A stretch of DNA of 64,000 bases from contig JBLXEY010000007.1 in assembly GCA_048262655.1 (NCBI GenBank), positions 248,001-312,000 of the forward strand, read 5' to 3'. The notes beneath the pieces were generated by a model. It was not told where the DNA came from. It worked only from the letters and a program-made list of their open reading frames with translations, and did no database searches. Shown here in pieces: positions 1 to 7,208 of this stretch. Origin of the DNA: JABMNT01 sp048262655. GTDB taxonomy: Bacteria > Pseudomonadota > Alphaproteobacteria > Rhodospirillales > Casp-alpha2. The translations under genes and the position numbers were made by a program. The number at the start of each line of letters is the position of its first letter. Within the stretch, counting starts at the first letter, position 1.

Positions 1-486
1 GCCCGCTATGTGCCGGATTTTGAGATGGTCTCTCCAAGTCCGGTAACGGACGTCTTTTTATATGCCATGAGAGGCCGGCAAAGGTCGGATCTGTCGGACA
101 CCATCATTCGGGAGGAAGTCGTTCGTTATGCACAGGAAATACTGGAGCAGCTCAAGTCCTATCTAAAGCCGCTGGAGGTGATCGCTACACTCGCGCCCCT
201 GCTCGGCCTTTTGGGCACGGTATTGGGCATGATTGAAGCTTTTCAGCAACTTGAGAACAGTGGCAGCCAGATCGACCCATCGGTGCTTTCTGGCGGCATT
301 TGGGAGGCCCTGATGACAACCGCTATTGGCCTTGCCGTGGCGATCCCGGCGGTGACCGCCTTGAACTGGCTGGACAGCAAGATCGAGCGCACGGGTCATG
401 AAATGAATGACGTCATTACTCAGGTGTTCACAGATGACCTGATGCAGAAAAATGCATCATTACAGGAACCGGGCAATGCGGCTTGA
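1..486 (+). CDS. exbB: ExbB/TolQ/MotA-family proton channel subunit (5' end cut by window edge)
   Basis: The reading frame is open from base 1, so the N-terminal part lies outside the window; the GTG at 10 is only an internal codon. ExbB is the inner-membrane pentamer that, with ExbD, converts the proton gradient into energy for TonB. The visible part holds two hydrophobic helices, around APLLGLLGTVLGMIEAF and ALMTTAIGLAVAIPAVTAL, which match TM2 and TM3 of the family, including the conserved small-residue and Thr pattern (TTAIGLAVAIPA). The stop overlaps the start of the next gene by 11 bases, so it is co-translated with exbD-like genes, tonB, hemP and probably hmuS. This context marks it as an ExbB for iron/heme uptake, not TolQ or MotA. 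Confidence 0.9.
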   Translation, partial: ARYVPDFEMVSPSPVTDVFLYAMRGRQRSDLSDTIIREEVVRYAQEILEQLKSYLKPLEVIATLAPLLGLLGTVLGMIEAFQQLENSGSQIDPSVLSGGIWEALMTTAIGLAVAIPAVTALNWLDSKIERTGHEMNDVITQVFTDDLMQKNASLQEPGNAA

Positions 487-904
487 AAGCAAATCCGCAG
501 GTCATCTCTCAAGTCTTCAGGTTGGCAGAACCGCGCGAAACGGTATCAGCCTGACACCGTTGATTGACGTTGTTTTTATTTTGCTGGTGTTTTTCATGTT
601 GACCACATCGTTTCTCGACTGGCGCACGGTAAAGTTAAAATTACCGGTAGTTGGTGCATCGACACGTCAGGCATTGATCCCTGTCGTGGTGACCTTGACA
701 CTCGAGGGTGTGCGACTTGATGGCAGGGATATTTCCGATCAGGACTTAATTACGCAGATTAACATCCGGCGCGAACGACAGGTCGGCCAACCTGTCGTTA
801 TTCGTCCGGCCAAAGAGGTTTCCATTCAACGGGTGGTTGGGTTTCTTGATGTTATCGCAAGAGCCCGCATTGACGGAGTGCAACTCGTGAGGTCCGCGCC
901 ATGA
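476..904 (+). CDS. exbD: ExbD-like proton channel subunit, first copy (canonical Asp)
   Basis: ExbD partners ExbB in the inner membrane and powers TonB. I chose the ATG at 476, which overlaps the end of exbB, over the upstream ATG at 452 that adds eight residues inside exbB; this gives 142 residues, the family's normal size. The single N-terminal membrane segment reads TPLIDVVFILLVFFMLTTSF, with the conserved Asp at residue 31 matching the proton-carrying Asp of E. coli ExbD. A periplasmic domain follows. Its stop overlaps the next ATG (ATGA at 901). The gene is therefore a normal working ExbD, in contrast to the second copy just downstream. Confidence 0.92.
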   Translation: MRLESKSAGHLSSLQVGRTARNGISLTPLIDVVFILLVFFMLTTSFLDWRTVKLKLPVVGASTRQALIPVVVTLTLEGVRLDGRDISDQDLITQINIRRERQVGQPVVIRPAKEVSIQRVVGFLDVIARARIDGVQLVRSAP

Positions 905-1314
905 GTGTGCGAATTTCAAACGGTCGCAAACGCATGAGTGGGGATGAAGGCGTATTGCCGCTCATCAATATCGTTTTTCTGTTGCTGATTTTCTTTATGA
1001 TCGTTGGTCGGATTTCTGCGGCTGATCCGTTCCCGCTGAACCCGCCAACGTCAATTTCCGAGACAAAAGCGCAAGACAAAGGCCTGATGATACAAATTGC
1101 GCAAGACGGCGCGTTGGCTCTCAACGGGCAAGTGATCGATGACAGTGCATTTCAACAAGCCGTAGCGGCGCTGTTGACCGAAACCCCTGCTCTTGAAATT
1201 GCTGTTAAAGCCGATGCCCAGGCGGACGCCGACGTGATGATTAAAATCATGGGCATTCTGCGTAATCTCGGGGTGACACAGATGCGTCTTCTCACACAAA
1301 TTGGAGAGGGCTAA
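901..1314 (+). CDS. ExbD-like protein, second copy with Asn in place of the key Asp
   Basis: A 137-residue ExbD/TolR-family protein starting at an ATGA overlap with the first exbD. It has the same plan: a short cytoplasmic tail, one membrane helix (LPLINIVFLLLIFFMIVGRI) and a periplasmic domain. The position that is Asp in the first copy (PLIDVVF) is Asn23 here (PLINIVF, codon AAT). In E. coli ExbD the equivalent Asp25 is required for energising TonB, so this copy should not carry protons by that route. It lies between exbD and tonB with overlapping starts and stops, so equal production with its neighbours is likely. Two ExbD genes per TonB operon are known; the Asp loss makes a mixed dimer a possibility. 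Confidence 0.88.
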   Translation: MSVRISNGRKRMSGDEGVLPLINIVFLLLIFFMIVGRISAADPFPLNPPTSISETKAQDKGLMIQIAQDGALALNGQVIDDSAFQQAVAALLTETPALEIAVKADAQADADVMIKIMGILRNLGVTQMRLLTQIGEG

Positions 1315-2543
1315 TGGAGGTGCGGCGTCGTCACTGGCTTGTTGGCATTGTGGTCGCGATGTTCACCCATGCGGCAATTGCTGCCGGGATCAGTTGGCAG
1401 AAGCGGCCCGATGGCTCTGCGGAGATCGGGGTGCGGGGAATTGAAGTTTCCCTGGGCAGTATTGCCGCGGCCGCGGGTTCGATTGATGCCAGTGCCTCCG
1501 CCAAGGCTGAACCGCCTCCAACGGATACCAGCGAAGCCGCGGAGCCGCCGGAGCCGGTCCCAGAACAACCAGAGCCAGACCTTTTGCAAGAGACAAAGAT
1601 AGAGGAGCCGACCCCCGTCCCGGCACCAGTGTCGGAACCGGTCCCACCCGTTTCTCCTGTTAACTTACCAATCCCGGTTCAGCCCCCTGCTCCTCGTCTC
1701 GAAGTCACGGACCCTGTTGTGCCACAGGCCGTTGAAGTCGCAACCGTGTTAGAGCCAGAAAAGGAAACAGAACCGCAAGAGTTAGCCGAGCCTGTTACTG
1801 AGCCCGAGCCCGAACCCGAACCCGAACCCGAACCGGAAGAGAGAGCCGAGCCTGTTACTGAGCCCGAACCCGAACCCGAACCCGAACCGGAAGAGAGAAC
1901 CGAGGTTATCCCGGAACCAGAACCAGAACCGGTTGTAGAAGCAAAAACCAGCGTTTCTGAAGTACAGCGCCAGCCGACTGATTTGCCGAAAAAGCCAACG
2001 CCCCGACCTAGAATTCAGTTAGATCAGGCACCACCGCGCAAGCCAGCGAAACCGGTTGTGGAAACACCGCCTCAACCTCACGAACCTCTTGTGCAAACGG
2101 CCCATAATGTGATGGCGGAAACTGAAGTTGAGACCACTTTGACGGAAGCATCAACGGCTTCTGTTGCCGGGGCTGGAGGCGTCGCCGGTTCGCATGCATC
2201 GGGCAGTCAAAACCAGGACAGCCAAGTCAATTCTGGCGCAAGCGGAAAACAAGGGAGCGCCCAAAACTACTATAGCATTTTGGTGGCATGGCTTGAGCGC
2301 TACAAAGAGTATCCCCGCCGTGCCAAACGAAAAAAGCAGGAAGGGACAACCCATCTGTTTGTTGCCATTGACCATTCCGGGTCTGTCCTTCGCTACAATA
2401 TTCGTAAGAGCTCTGGCTATAAAATTCTTGATCGCGAAATTGAATCGATGTTGCAACGCGCGCAACCCCTTCCCCCAATACCCGCCGGAATGGGGACCAA
2501 TCATCTGGAAATGGTTATCCCGTTTGAGTTTGTTTTAAGGTGA
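1314..2543 (+). CDS. tonB: TonB energy transducer with long Pro-Glu spacer
   Basis: TonB spans the periplasm and passes energy from ExbB/ExbD to outer-membrane receptors such as the HmuR encoded at 7209-9236. The 409-residue product has an N-terminal membrane anchor (around HWLVGIVVAMFTHAAIAAG), a very long Pro/Glu/Val-rich spacer with runs of Pro-Glu pairs (near residues 160-200), a Lys/Arg/Pro part, a Gly/Ser-rich linker, and a C-terminal TonB domain that starts near YYSILVAWLERYKEYPRRAK and ends with a GTNHLEMVIPFEFVLR strand. It is longer than E. coli TonB (239 residues) because of the spacer. The start codon overlaps the stop of the gene before it (TAATG). Assignment is firm. Confidence 0.93.
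   Translation: MEVRRRHWLVGIVVAMFTHAAIAAGISWQKRPDGSAEIGVRGIEVSLGSIAAAAGSIDASASAKAEPPPTDTSEAAEPPEPVPEQPEPDLLQETKIEEPTPVPAPVSEPVPPVSPVNLPIPVQPPAPRLEVTDPVVPQAVEVATVLEPEKETEPQELAEPVTEPEPEPEPEPEPEERAEPVTEPEPEPEPEPEERTEVIPEPEPEPVVEAKTSVSEVQRQPTDLPKKPTPRPRIQLDQAPPRKPAKPVVETPPQPHEPLVQTAHNVMAETEVETTLTEASTASVAGAGGVAGSHASGSQNQDSQVNSGASGKQGSAQNYYSILVAWLERYKEYPRRAKRKKQEGTTHLFVAIDHSGSVLRYNIRKSSGYKILDREIESMLQRAQPLPPIPAGMGTNHLEMVIPFEFVLR
1785..1898 (+). repeat. Tandem 60/54-base repeat coding for Pro-Glu runs in TonB
   Basis: Two adjacent copies of a unit beginning GCCGAGCCTGTTACTGAGCC start at 1785 and 1845. The first copy is 60 bases, the second 54; they differ by one six-base CCCGAA step and one silent base. 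Each unit encodes an AEPVTEPEPEP-type stretch. The hexamer CCCGAA (or CCCGAG) is itself repeated within each unit, so this is an in-frame repeat where slippage changes spacer length by two residues at a time. Confidence 0.9.
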
Positions 2544-2549
2544 AGAAAA

Positions 2550-2762
2550 TTGACCACAGATAATAAAGAATATGACCCCAATGATAATGAAAGGAAAACC
2601 GATATGAGTGAACGAAACCCACCTCCCATGATCAAAGAGGAGATGGAGGCGATTTCCAGTGTGACTCTTTTAAATGGTCGTACGGAAATCAAGATCGAAC
2701 ACGATGGAGAAATTTACCGCTTGCGACGTACAAGCAAAGGCAAGTTAATTATGACCAAATAA
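2550..2762 (+). CDS. hemP: Hemin uptake protein HemP
   Basis: A small protein of the HemP family, found beside heme transport genes in many proteobacteria; its exact job is not settled, although in some species it activates expression of the heme receptor. The conserved part is the C-terminal half: ISSVTLLNGRTEIKIEHDGE followed by YRLRRTSKGKLIMTK, which fits the family's pattern ending in GKLILTK. The 70-residue frame starts at a TTG only six bases after tonB. An ATG at 2604, preceded by AAGGAAAA, would give 52 residues and may be the real start. It is probably the last gene of the exbB-exbD-exbD-tonB transcript. Confidence 0.88.
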   Translation: MTTDNKEYDPNDNERKTDMSERNPPPMIKEEMEAISSVTLLNGRTEIKIEHDGEIYRLRRTSKGKLIMTK

Positions 2763-2889
2763 TTGGGCCACAAAATCTGCCCGACTTATGCGTTTCTGCA
2801 ATACGAAAACCATCCCAGCCAGCCACTGTCCTCACGATATCCTCCAGTTAGCCAGCCAGGTCACCCATTCGAAGGTAATCCTCGGAACC

Positions 2890-2908
2890 GGAAAACAAAT
2901 TGTTTTCC
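2890..2908. promoter_or_regulatory. Perfect 19-base palindrome before hmuS
   Basis: GGAAAACAAATTGTTTTCC is a perfect 9-1-9 inverted repeat whose right end lies 37 bases before the hmuS ATG at 2946. It is not followed by a run of T, so a terminator is less likely than an operator. It does not look like the GATAATGATAATCATTATC Fur box. The rest of the 183-base gap between hemP and hmuS (2763-2945) has no gene. Confidence 0.5.
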
Positions 2909-2945
2909 CTAATTTACATCAGCTACTGACAACAGGATATTTTAA

Positions 2946-4022
2946 ATGACACAACATACATCAGATACTGTTCACTCCCCTTCTGACCTGCTCGACAGAT
3001 ATAAAGCTTTGCGCGAAAAAGAGCCTCGGGTTTTTGTCCGTGATGCCGCGCAGCAACTTGGCGTGAGCGAGGGCGAACTTGTTGCCGCGCGTTGTGGCGA
3101 TGGCGTTTATCGCCTGAAAACAGATTGGGAGAAACTCATCAATGCCCTGCCCGGTGTCGGGCGCGTCATGTGTTTAACTCGCAACGATTGGGCCGTACAT
3201 GAACGTAAAGGCGTGTTCGAAAACATACGCCTGAGTGAAAAAGGCGGGATCGTTCTCGGATCTGACATTGATTTGCGTCTCAACTTTGCCAACTGGCATT
3301 TTGGCTTCTCCGTAACCGATAGCAACCCCAACGGCGACCGCCACAGCATTCAAATCTTTGATCAGGCCGGGACCGCTGTACACAAAATCCACCGAGTGGA
3401 TGAAACGGACCGGGACGCATGGGACGCCTTGGTGATGTCACATTTATCCGACGACCAGACCGTTGGACAGACAGTACAAGCCGTTGAAAAACCAGCCCCC
3501 GACAATGCGGACGATACAATCGATGTGGAAGCTTTGCGCACCTCCTGGCGGGGCATCACAGATGTGCACCAGTTCTTTGGCATTCTCAAAAAGTACAAGG
3601 TAGGTCGTGTTCAGGCGTTCCGTTTGGTTGGGCCTGAGTTTGCTGAGAAAATTAGCAATAACGGCTTTCGGCAGGCACTTGAGGGGGCTTCTGAAAAACA
3701 ACTTCCCGTTATGATTTTTGTCGGAAGCCCTGGCATGATCCAGATCCATACCGGTCCTGTAAATAAGCTCAAACAGGTCGGTGATTATTTCAATGTTCTC
3801 GACCCTGATTTTAATTTGCACCTGCTTCCCAAGGGAATTGACAGCACATGGGTTGTCAAGAAACCTACGAAAGATGGCTTCGTAACGTCTATCGAAACCT
3901 TTGATGCCGACGGCAATCAGATTGCATGGATGTTTGGAAAGCGTGCAGAAGGACAGGCGGAACTCGATGAGTGGCAGGCCCTAGCAGAAAGCCTGACACA
4001 GCCTGGGACCGCAACAAACTAG
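2946..4022 (+). CDS. hmuS: HmuS/HemS-type cytoplasmic heme-binding/degrading factor
   Basis: HmuS/HemS proteins bind heme in the cytoplasm after ABC import and pass it on or break it down. The 358-residue length matches the family (about 345-360), which is built of two similar halves. The motif TDVHQFF puts a His at residue 208, in the position of the heme-ligating His209 of Yersinia HemS. The N-terminal part with RYKALREKEPRVFVRDAAQQ and LGVSEGELVAA is also typical. The gene has its own 183-base leader containing a perfect palindrome, so it may have its own promoter, and it ends at a strong hairpin (4035-4069). It faces the hmuRTUV operon tail to tail across the VOC gene. Confidence 0.92.
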   Translation: MTQHTSDTVHSPSDLLDRYKALREKEPRVFVRDAAQQLGVSEGELVAARCGDGVYRLKTDWEKLINALPGVGRVMCLTRNDWAVHERKGVFENIRLSEKGGIVLGSDIDLRLNFANWHFGFSVTDSNPNGDRHSIQIFDQAGTAVHKIHRVDETDRDAWDALVMSHLSDDQTVGQTVQAVEKPAPDNADDTIDVEALRTSWRGITDVHQFFGILKKYKVGRVQAFRLVGPEFAEKISNNGFRQALEGASEKQLPVMIFVGSPGMIQIHTGPVNKLKQVGDYFNVLDPDFNLHLLPKGIDSTWVVKKPTKDGFVTSIETFDADGNQIAWMFGKRAEGQAELDEWQALAESLTQPGTATN

Positions 4023-4034
4023 GCTAAATAACGA

Positions 4035-4077
4035 GCAAGGTCGGAAGTTGCCGTAGCTTCTGACCTTGCCGGGTTTT
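4035..4077. terminator. Hairpin between hmuS and the VOC gene
   Basis: A 13-pair stem (4035-4047 with 4057-4069, one G-T pair) with a nine-base loop lies 12 bases after the hmuS stop, followed by GGGTTTT. The T tract is short, but the stem is strong. The VOC gene on the other strand ends at 4083, so the hairpin could stop transcripts from both sides. Confidence 0.7.
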
Positions 4078-4082
4078 GCGGA

Positions 4083-4445
4083 TTAGGCGTCTAATGCCTC
4101 TTCTGGAATCATGCCAAATTTCAGCAAATTTCCATGCGGGTCTTTGATATAAAATTCTTTCATTTGCCAGGGTCGGACTGAAAAGTCACTTAACCCCGGA
4201 ACGCCAGTCTCCTTGAAATCCTGATACAGGTTTTCGATCTGGCCACCGCGAATATAACACGCGGTACTTTCAGGGAATTTGCGATTATCCGTTAGCCAAA
4301 AATGAAGTTCCATTTCATCGCGTCGAACAATTAAATAGGCGTCATCCACATGGATGCGTTCAAAGCCCAATTTATCTGTATAAAAAGCTTCGCTCTCACT
4401 AATGTTAAGAGATGCCAAAATGGGGAAACAACGTGCAAGGTCCAT
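4083..4445 (-). CDS. VOC-fold protein (glyoxalase/bleomycin-resistance-like)
   Basis: The 120-residue product has the fold pattern of the vicinal oxygen chelate superfamily: FPILASLNISESEAFYTDKL near the N-terminus, a central MELHFWL strand, and a C-terminal FYIKDPHGNLLKFG motif with the His/Glu-type metal or ligand positions typical of bleomycin-binding proteins and glyoxalases. The substrate cannot be told. It is on the same strand as hmuV and begins 38 bases after its stop, so it could be the last gene of the hmuRTUV transcript. A role in heme use is possible but unproven; antibiotic resistance should not be assumed. Confidence 0.75.
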   Translation of the reverse strand: MDLARCFPILASLNISESEAFYTDKLGFERIHVDDAYLIVRRDEMELHFWLTDNRKFPESTACYIRGGQIENLYQDFKETGVPGLSDFSVRPWQMKEFYIKDPHGNLLKFGMIPEEALDA

Positions 4446-4483
4446 GTGTTTGATCCTTTTTTATGAGTATGGCTCGTTCGAAA

Positions 4484-5260
4484 TTAATCGAAAACGGGAA
4501 GGATTTGCAGTGTTCTTGATGACAGGATGTCAACTTTGATCTTCGTCTCGTAGACATCCGTCAATAAGTCTTCGGTCAAAACATCGATGGGCGCTCCTTC
4601 CAAAAGCAATTCACCGTTACACATCAACGCACTTCGGTCCGAATAAGCAGATGCCAAATTTAGATCGTGAAGGACAACCAGCACCCCTGCTCCGCGTGAC
4701 GCAATGCGCCGGGCGATTTTCATAACGGATATCTGATGGGCAAGATCAAGGCTGGCTGTTGGCTCATCCATTAGCAGGTATGTGTCTTTCCCTTCGTCAG
4801 CAGCGGCCAACTGGCTCAAGATCCGCGCCAGATGTGCGCGATGCCGTTGACCTCCTGACAACTGTTGTACAGGCTTTTGTGCTTCCTGTGTCAGGCCCAC
4901 ATCGGCAAGAGACTGATCGATAATTTCCTGCGCAGTCGCTGGCGGTATCTCAACACCAATTGAAAGCCCTGCCAGTTGGGTAACGGTGAAGGCTGCTGTC
5001 AGTAACGGGGTTTGTTCCAGGACTGCGCGCCGCTTCGCCAGCGCTGCTGGTGACAAGTCGCTGATGTCTTGACCATCGAGCAACGCTTGACCACTGAACG
5101 GCTTTAAGTCGCCTGCCAGTGCTGCCAGCAACGTCGATTTTCCGGCCCCGTTTGGCCCGCAAAGGGAAACAACCTCTCCAGAACCGATGCAGAGATCAGC
5201 ATTTCGGACCGCAATCATGTCGTCGCCAAATTTGACGGTCAGTTTTTTTGCTTCAAGCAT
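4484..5260 (-). CDS. hmuV: Heme ABC importer ATP-binding protein HmuV
   Basis: The ATPase subunit that drives heme import through HmuU. At 258 residues it has normal family length. Walker A is GPNGAGKST (residues 35-43), the signature is LSGGQ (134-138) followed by RHRAHLARIL, and Walker B is LLMDEPTASLD, with a switch His in LVVLHDLN. It is preceded by hmuU with a gap of only four bases, so they are co-translated. The gene order receptor, binding protein, permease, ATPase fits the hmuRTUV heme systems; the family also includes siderophore and vitamin B12 ATPases, but the neighbours decide for heme. Confidence 0.92.
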   Translation of the reverse strand: MLEAKKLTVKFGDDMIAVRNADLCIGSGEVVSLCGPNGAGKSTLLAALAGDLKPFSGQALLDGQDISDLSPAALAKRRAVLEQTPLLTAAFTVTQLAGLSIGVEIPPATAQEIIDQSLADVGLTQEAQKPVQQLSGGQRHRAHLARILSQLAAADEGKDTYLLMDEPTASLDLAHQISVMKIARRIASRGAGVLVVLHDLNLASAYSDRSALMCNGELLLEGAPIDVLTEDLLTDVYETKIKVDILSSRTLQILPVFD

Positions 5261-5264
5261 CGCC

Positions 5265-6332
5265 TTAAGCTTTCATTCGTGTGAGCAGGAGCCAAAGGAA
5301 GAACGGACCGCCGATCAGACTGGTTGCCAAGCCAATCGGCGGCTCGGCGGGCGGGATACTGTTGCGGACAATTAAATCTGCGGTCAGGATTAAGCCCGTA
5401 CCGATCAGCGCAGACGCCGGTAAAACAAGTCTATGTGAAGGGCCTATGATTAGTCGCGCCATATGCGGGGCGATCAGGCCAATAAAACCAATTGGGCCCG
5501 CGGCCGCCGTAACGGTTCCTACGGCAAGAGCCGTTAGGGTCGCTGTGCGGCGTTTGGCCTTTTCAACATCGAGCCCGGCATGAAACGCAGCACGTTCACC
5601 CAGTTGAAACAGATCAAGGGCATGCCCCATTTTGCGAAGTTGCTGGGCTGCAAAAAGAACCACAACAGAGGTAACGATCACCATGATCCAGTTGGCGCCG
5701 CCGAGAGCTCCCATGGTCCAAAAGGTAAGATCGCGAAGTTGCTGGTCGTCGCTCAAATAGGTCATGATCCCGATGATGGCGATGGCGATTGCATTGATGG
5801 CAACACCAGCAAGAATAAGCGTTGCAACGGATGTTGATCCCGACCTGCGGGAGACTTTAAAAACAAAACTGGTGACCAATGCGGCACCCAGAAAAGCCGC
5901 AATTGGCAGGATATACGGCCGTAATTCGTTCGGCAGGTTCTCGAATAATTGATCGCCTAAAACGATAGCCGTAACCGCACCGGCAGAAGCGCCACCCGTC
6001 ACGCCGACCAGGCCTGGATCTGCAAGAGGGTTGCGCAGTACGCCTTGCAAAGCGCATCCAGATAACGCCAGGCCAACGCCAACGGCTATGCCAAGGAAGA
6101 GACGCGGCAGTCTGATTTGGGTAACAATCGCCGATGATATTTGGTCGCCGGTTCCCATCAGGGCGGAGCCAATGTCGGAAAGCGGTATGAAAACCGGACC
6201 AACGATGATTTCCGCCAGACAGATGGCAACAACACTTAGCCCCATCGCGACAAAAAGGTGTCGGGTTGATAGCGACTTGATAGAGCTAAAGAGGCCTGCG
6301 CTCACAGGCTGTGTTGTTGCCATCTTAGACAT
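5265..6332 (-). CDS. hmuU: Heme ABC importer permease HmuU (FecCD family)
   Basis: A 355-residue polytopic membrane protein of the FecCD/BtuC family, which forms the channel of iron, heme and B12 ABC importers. Family signatures seen are RLPRLFLGIAVGVGLALSGC, LRNPLADPGLVGVTGGASAG and GPIGFIGLIAPHMARLIIGP, the last being the loop that contacts the ATPase. About ten membrane segments are visible as hydrophobic stretches. Its ATG overlaps the hmuT stop (TAATG at 6332); an ATG three codons later is also possible. The three-gene T-U-V arrangement and the upstream receptor make heme the likely substrate. Confidence 0.92.
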   Translation of the reverse strand: MSKMATTQPVSAGLFSSIKSLSTRHLFVAMGLSVVAICLAEIIVGPVFIPLSDIGSALMGTGDQISSAIVTQIRLPRLFLGIAVGVGLALSGCALQGVLRNPLADPGLVGVTGGASAGAVTAIVLGDQLFENLPNELRPYILPIAAFLGAALVTSFVFKVSRRSGSTSVATLILAGVAINAIAIAIIGIMTYLSDDQQLRDLTFWTMGALGGANWIMVIVTSVVVLFAAQQLRKMGHALDLFQLGERAAFHAGLDVEKAKRRTATLTALAVGTVTAAAGPIGFIGLIAPHMARLIIGPSHRLVLPASALIGTGLILTADLIVRNSIPPAEPPIGLATSLIGGPFFLWLLLTRMKA

Positions 6333-7171
6333 TATGGGTGTAACGCGCTGCTAAGTTCCGCAATTGCCTTAGGCGTCCTTAGCCCAAAACCAAGTAACAT
6401 CATGCCATCCATCTCGATGAGTCTGTTGTTCTGCATGGCGGGAGTCAGCTTGAATTCTGGCAGTGCATAAACTTCCTGACTGCCGCCGATCCGTTGCACG
6501 GTAGAGCGCATCATAAGCAGGTAGTCAGGGCGTGCGTTCAAGATAGCTTCCTGAGACATGGGCTTGTAGCCGTCGACAGCCGACGCCGCATTGATGCCCC
6601 CCGAAAGTTCTATGATCTGCTCCGCAGAGGTGCCGCGCCCACCTACCATCGGCGCACCGTTACCAGCCGCCAGCACAAACAAGACGCTCGGTTTGCCCGG
6701 CAACTTGGCAACTTGTTTGGCAATAAGTGCGAGCTCTTCCTCCGTTTGAATTGCCAGCTTTTCCGCTTCGGCTTGCAGGCCTAAGACTTTGCCGACAAAC
6801 CTGATTTTTTCGGAAACACCCGTGGCGGAATGGCCTTCAGGCGCAAGTTCGACCCGAACCCCGGTTGCGCGCAGTTTTTCGACAGCCGTTTGCGGTCCCA
6901 TATCATAGGCACCGAGTACCAGATCGGGTTCCAATGAGAGAACGCCCTCCGGTGCGATCCGACGTACATAGCCGATTTGTTTCTTGTCTTTTGCCGTGGC
7001 TGGATAATTAGACGTGCTGTCAACACCGACCAACCGATCCTGCGCTCCCAACGCGTAGATGATTTCGGTCAAGTCACCGCCCGCCGATACGACCCGTTGC
7101 GGCGGCGTTTCGGCTTGTGCGGTGCTAAAACACAAGAGTGCTGCCGCGAGCGTGTATTTCATAAATTTCAC
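6332..7171 (-). CDS. hmuT: Periplasmic heme-binding protein HmuT
   Basis: The soluble binding protein that takes heme from the receptor to HmuU/HmuV. It has a cleavable signal peptide (MKFMKYTLAAALLCFSTAQA) and the class III binding-protein plan: an N-terminal lobe with RVVSAGGDLTEIIYALGAQD, a central helix, and a C-terminal lobe containing GGRGTSAEQIIELSGGINAA. The length of 279 residues fits the family. It starts 37 bases after the hmuR stop and overlaps hmuU by one base. Similar proteins bind B12 or siderophores, so heme is inferred from the operon. Confidence 0.9.
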   Translation of the reverse strand: MKFMKYTLAAALLCFSTAQAETPPQRVVSAGGDLTEIIYALGAQDRLVGVDSTSNYPATAKDKKQIGYVRRIAPEGVLSLEPDLVLGAYDMGPQTAVEKLRATGVRVELAPEGHSATGVSEKIRFVGKVLGLQAEAEKLAIQTEEELALIAKQVAKLPGKPSVLFVLAAGNGAPMVGGRGTSAEQIIELSGGINAASAVDGYKPMSQEAILNARPDYLLMMRSTVQRIGGSQEVYALPEFKLTPAMQNNRLIEMDGMMLLGFGLRTPKAIAELSSALHP

Positions 7172-7208
7172 AGTGCAATCCTTTCTTTTGTTTGTTTCGA
7201 ATATCGTT

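Noticed and set aside
1785..1898. Possible CRISPR-like repeats
   Set aside because: The repeats are in-frame within tonB, have no unique spacers, and encode Pro-Glu pairs.
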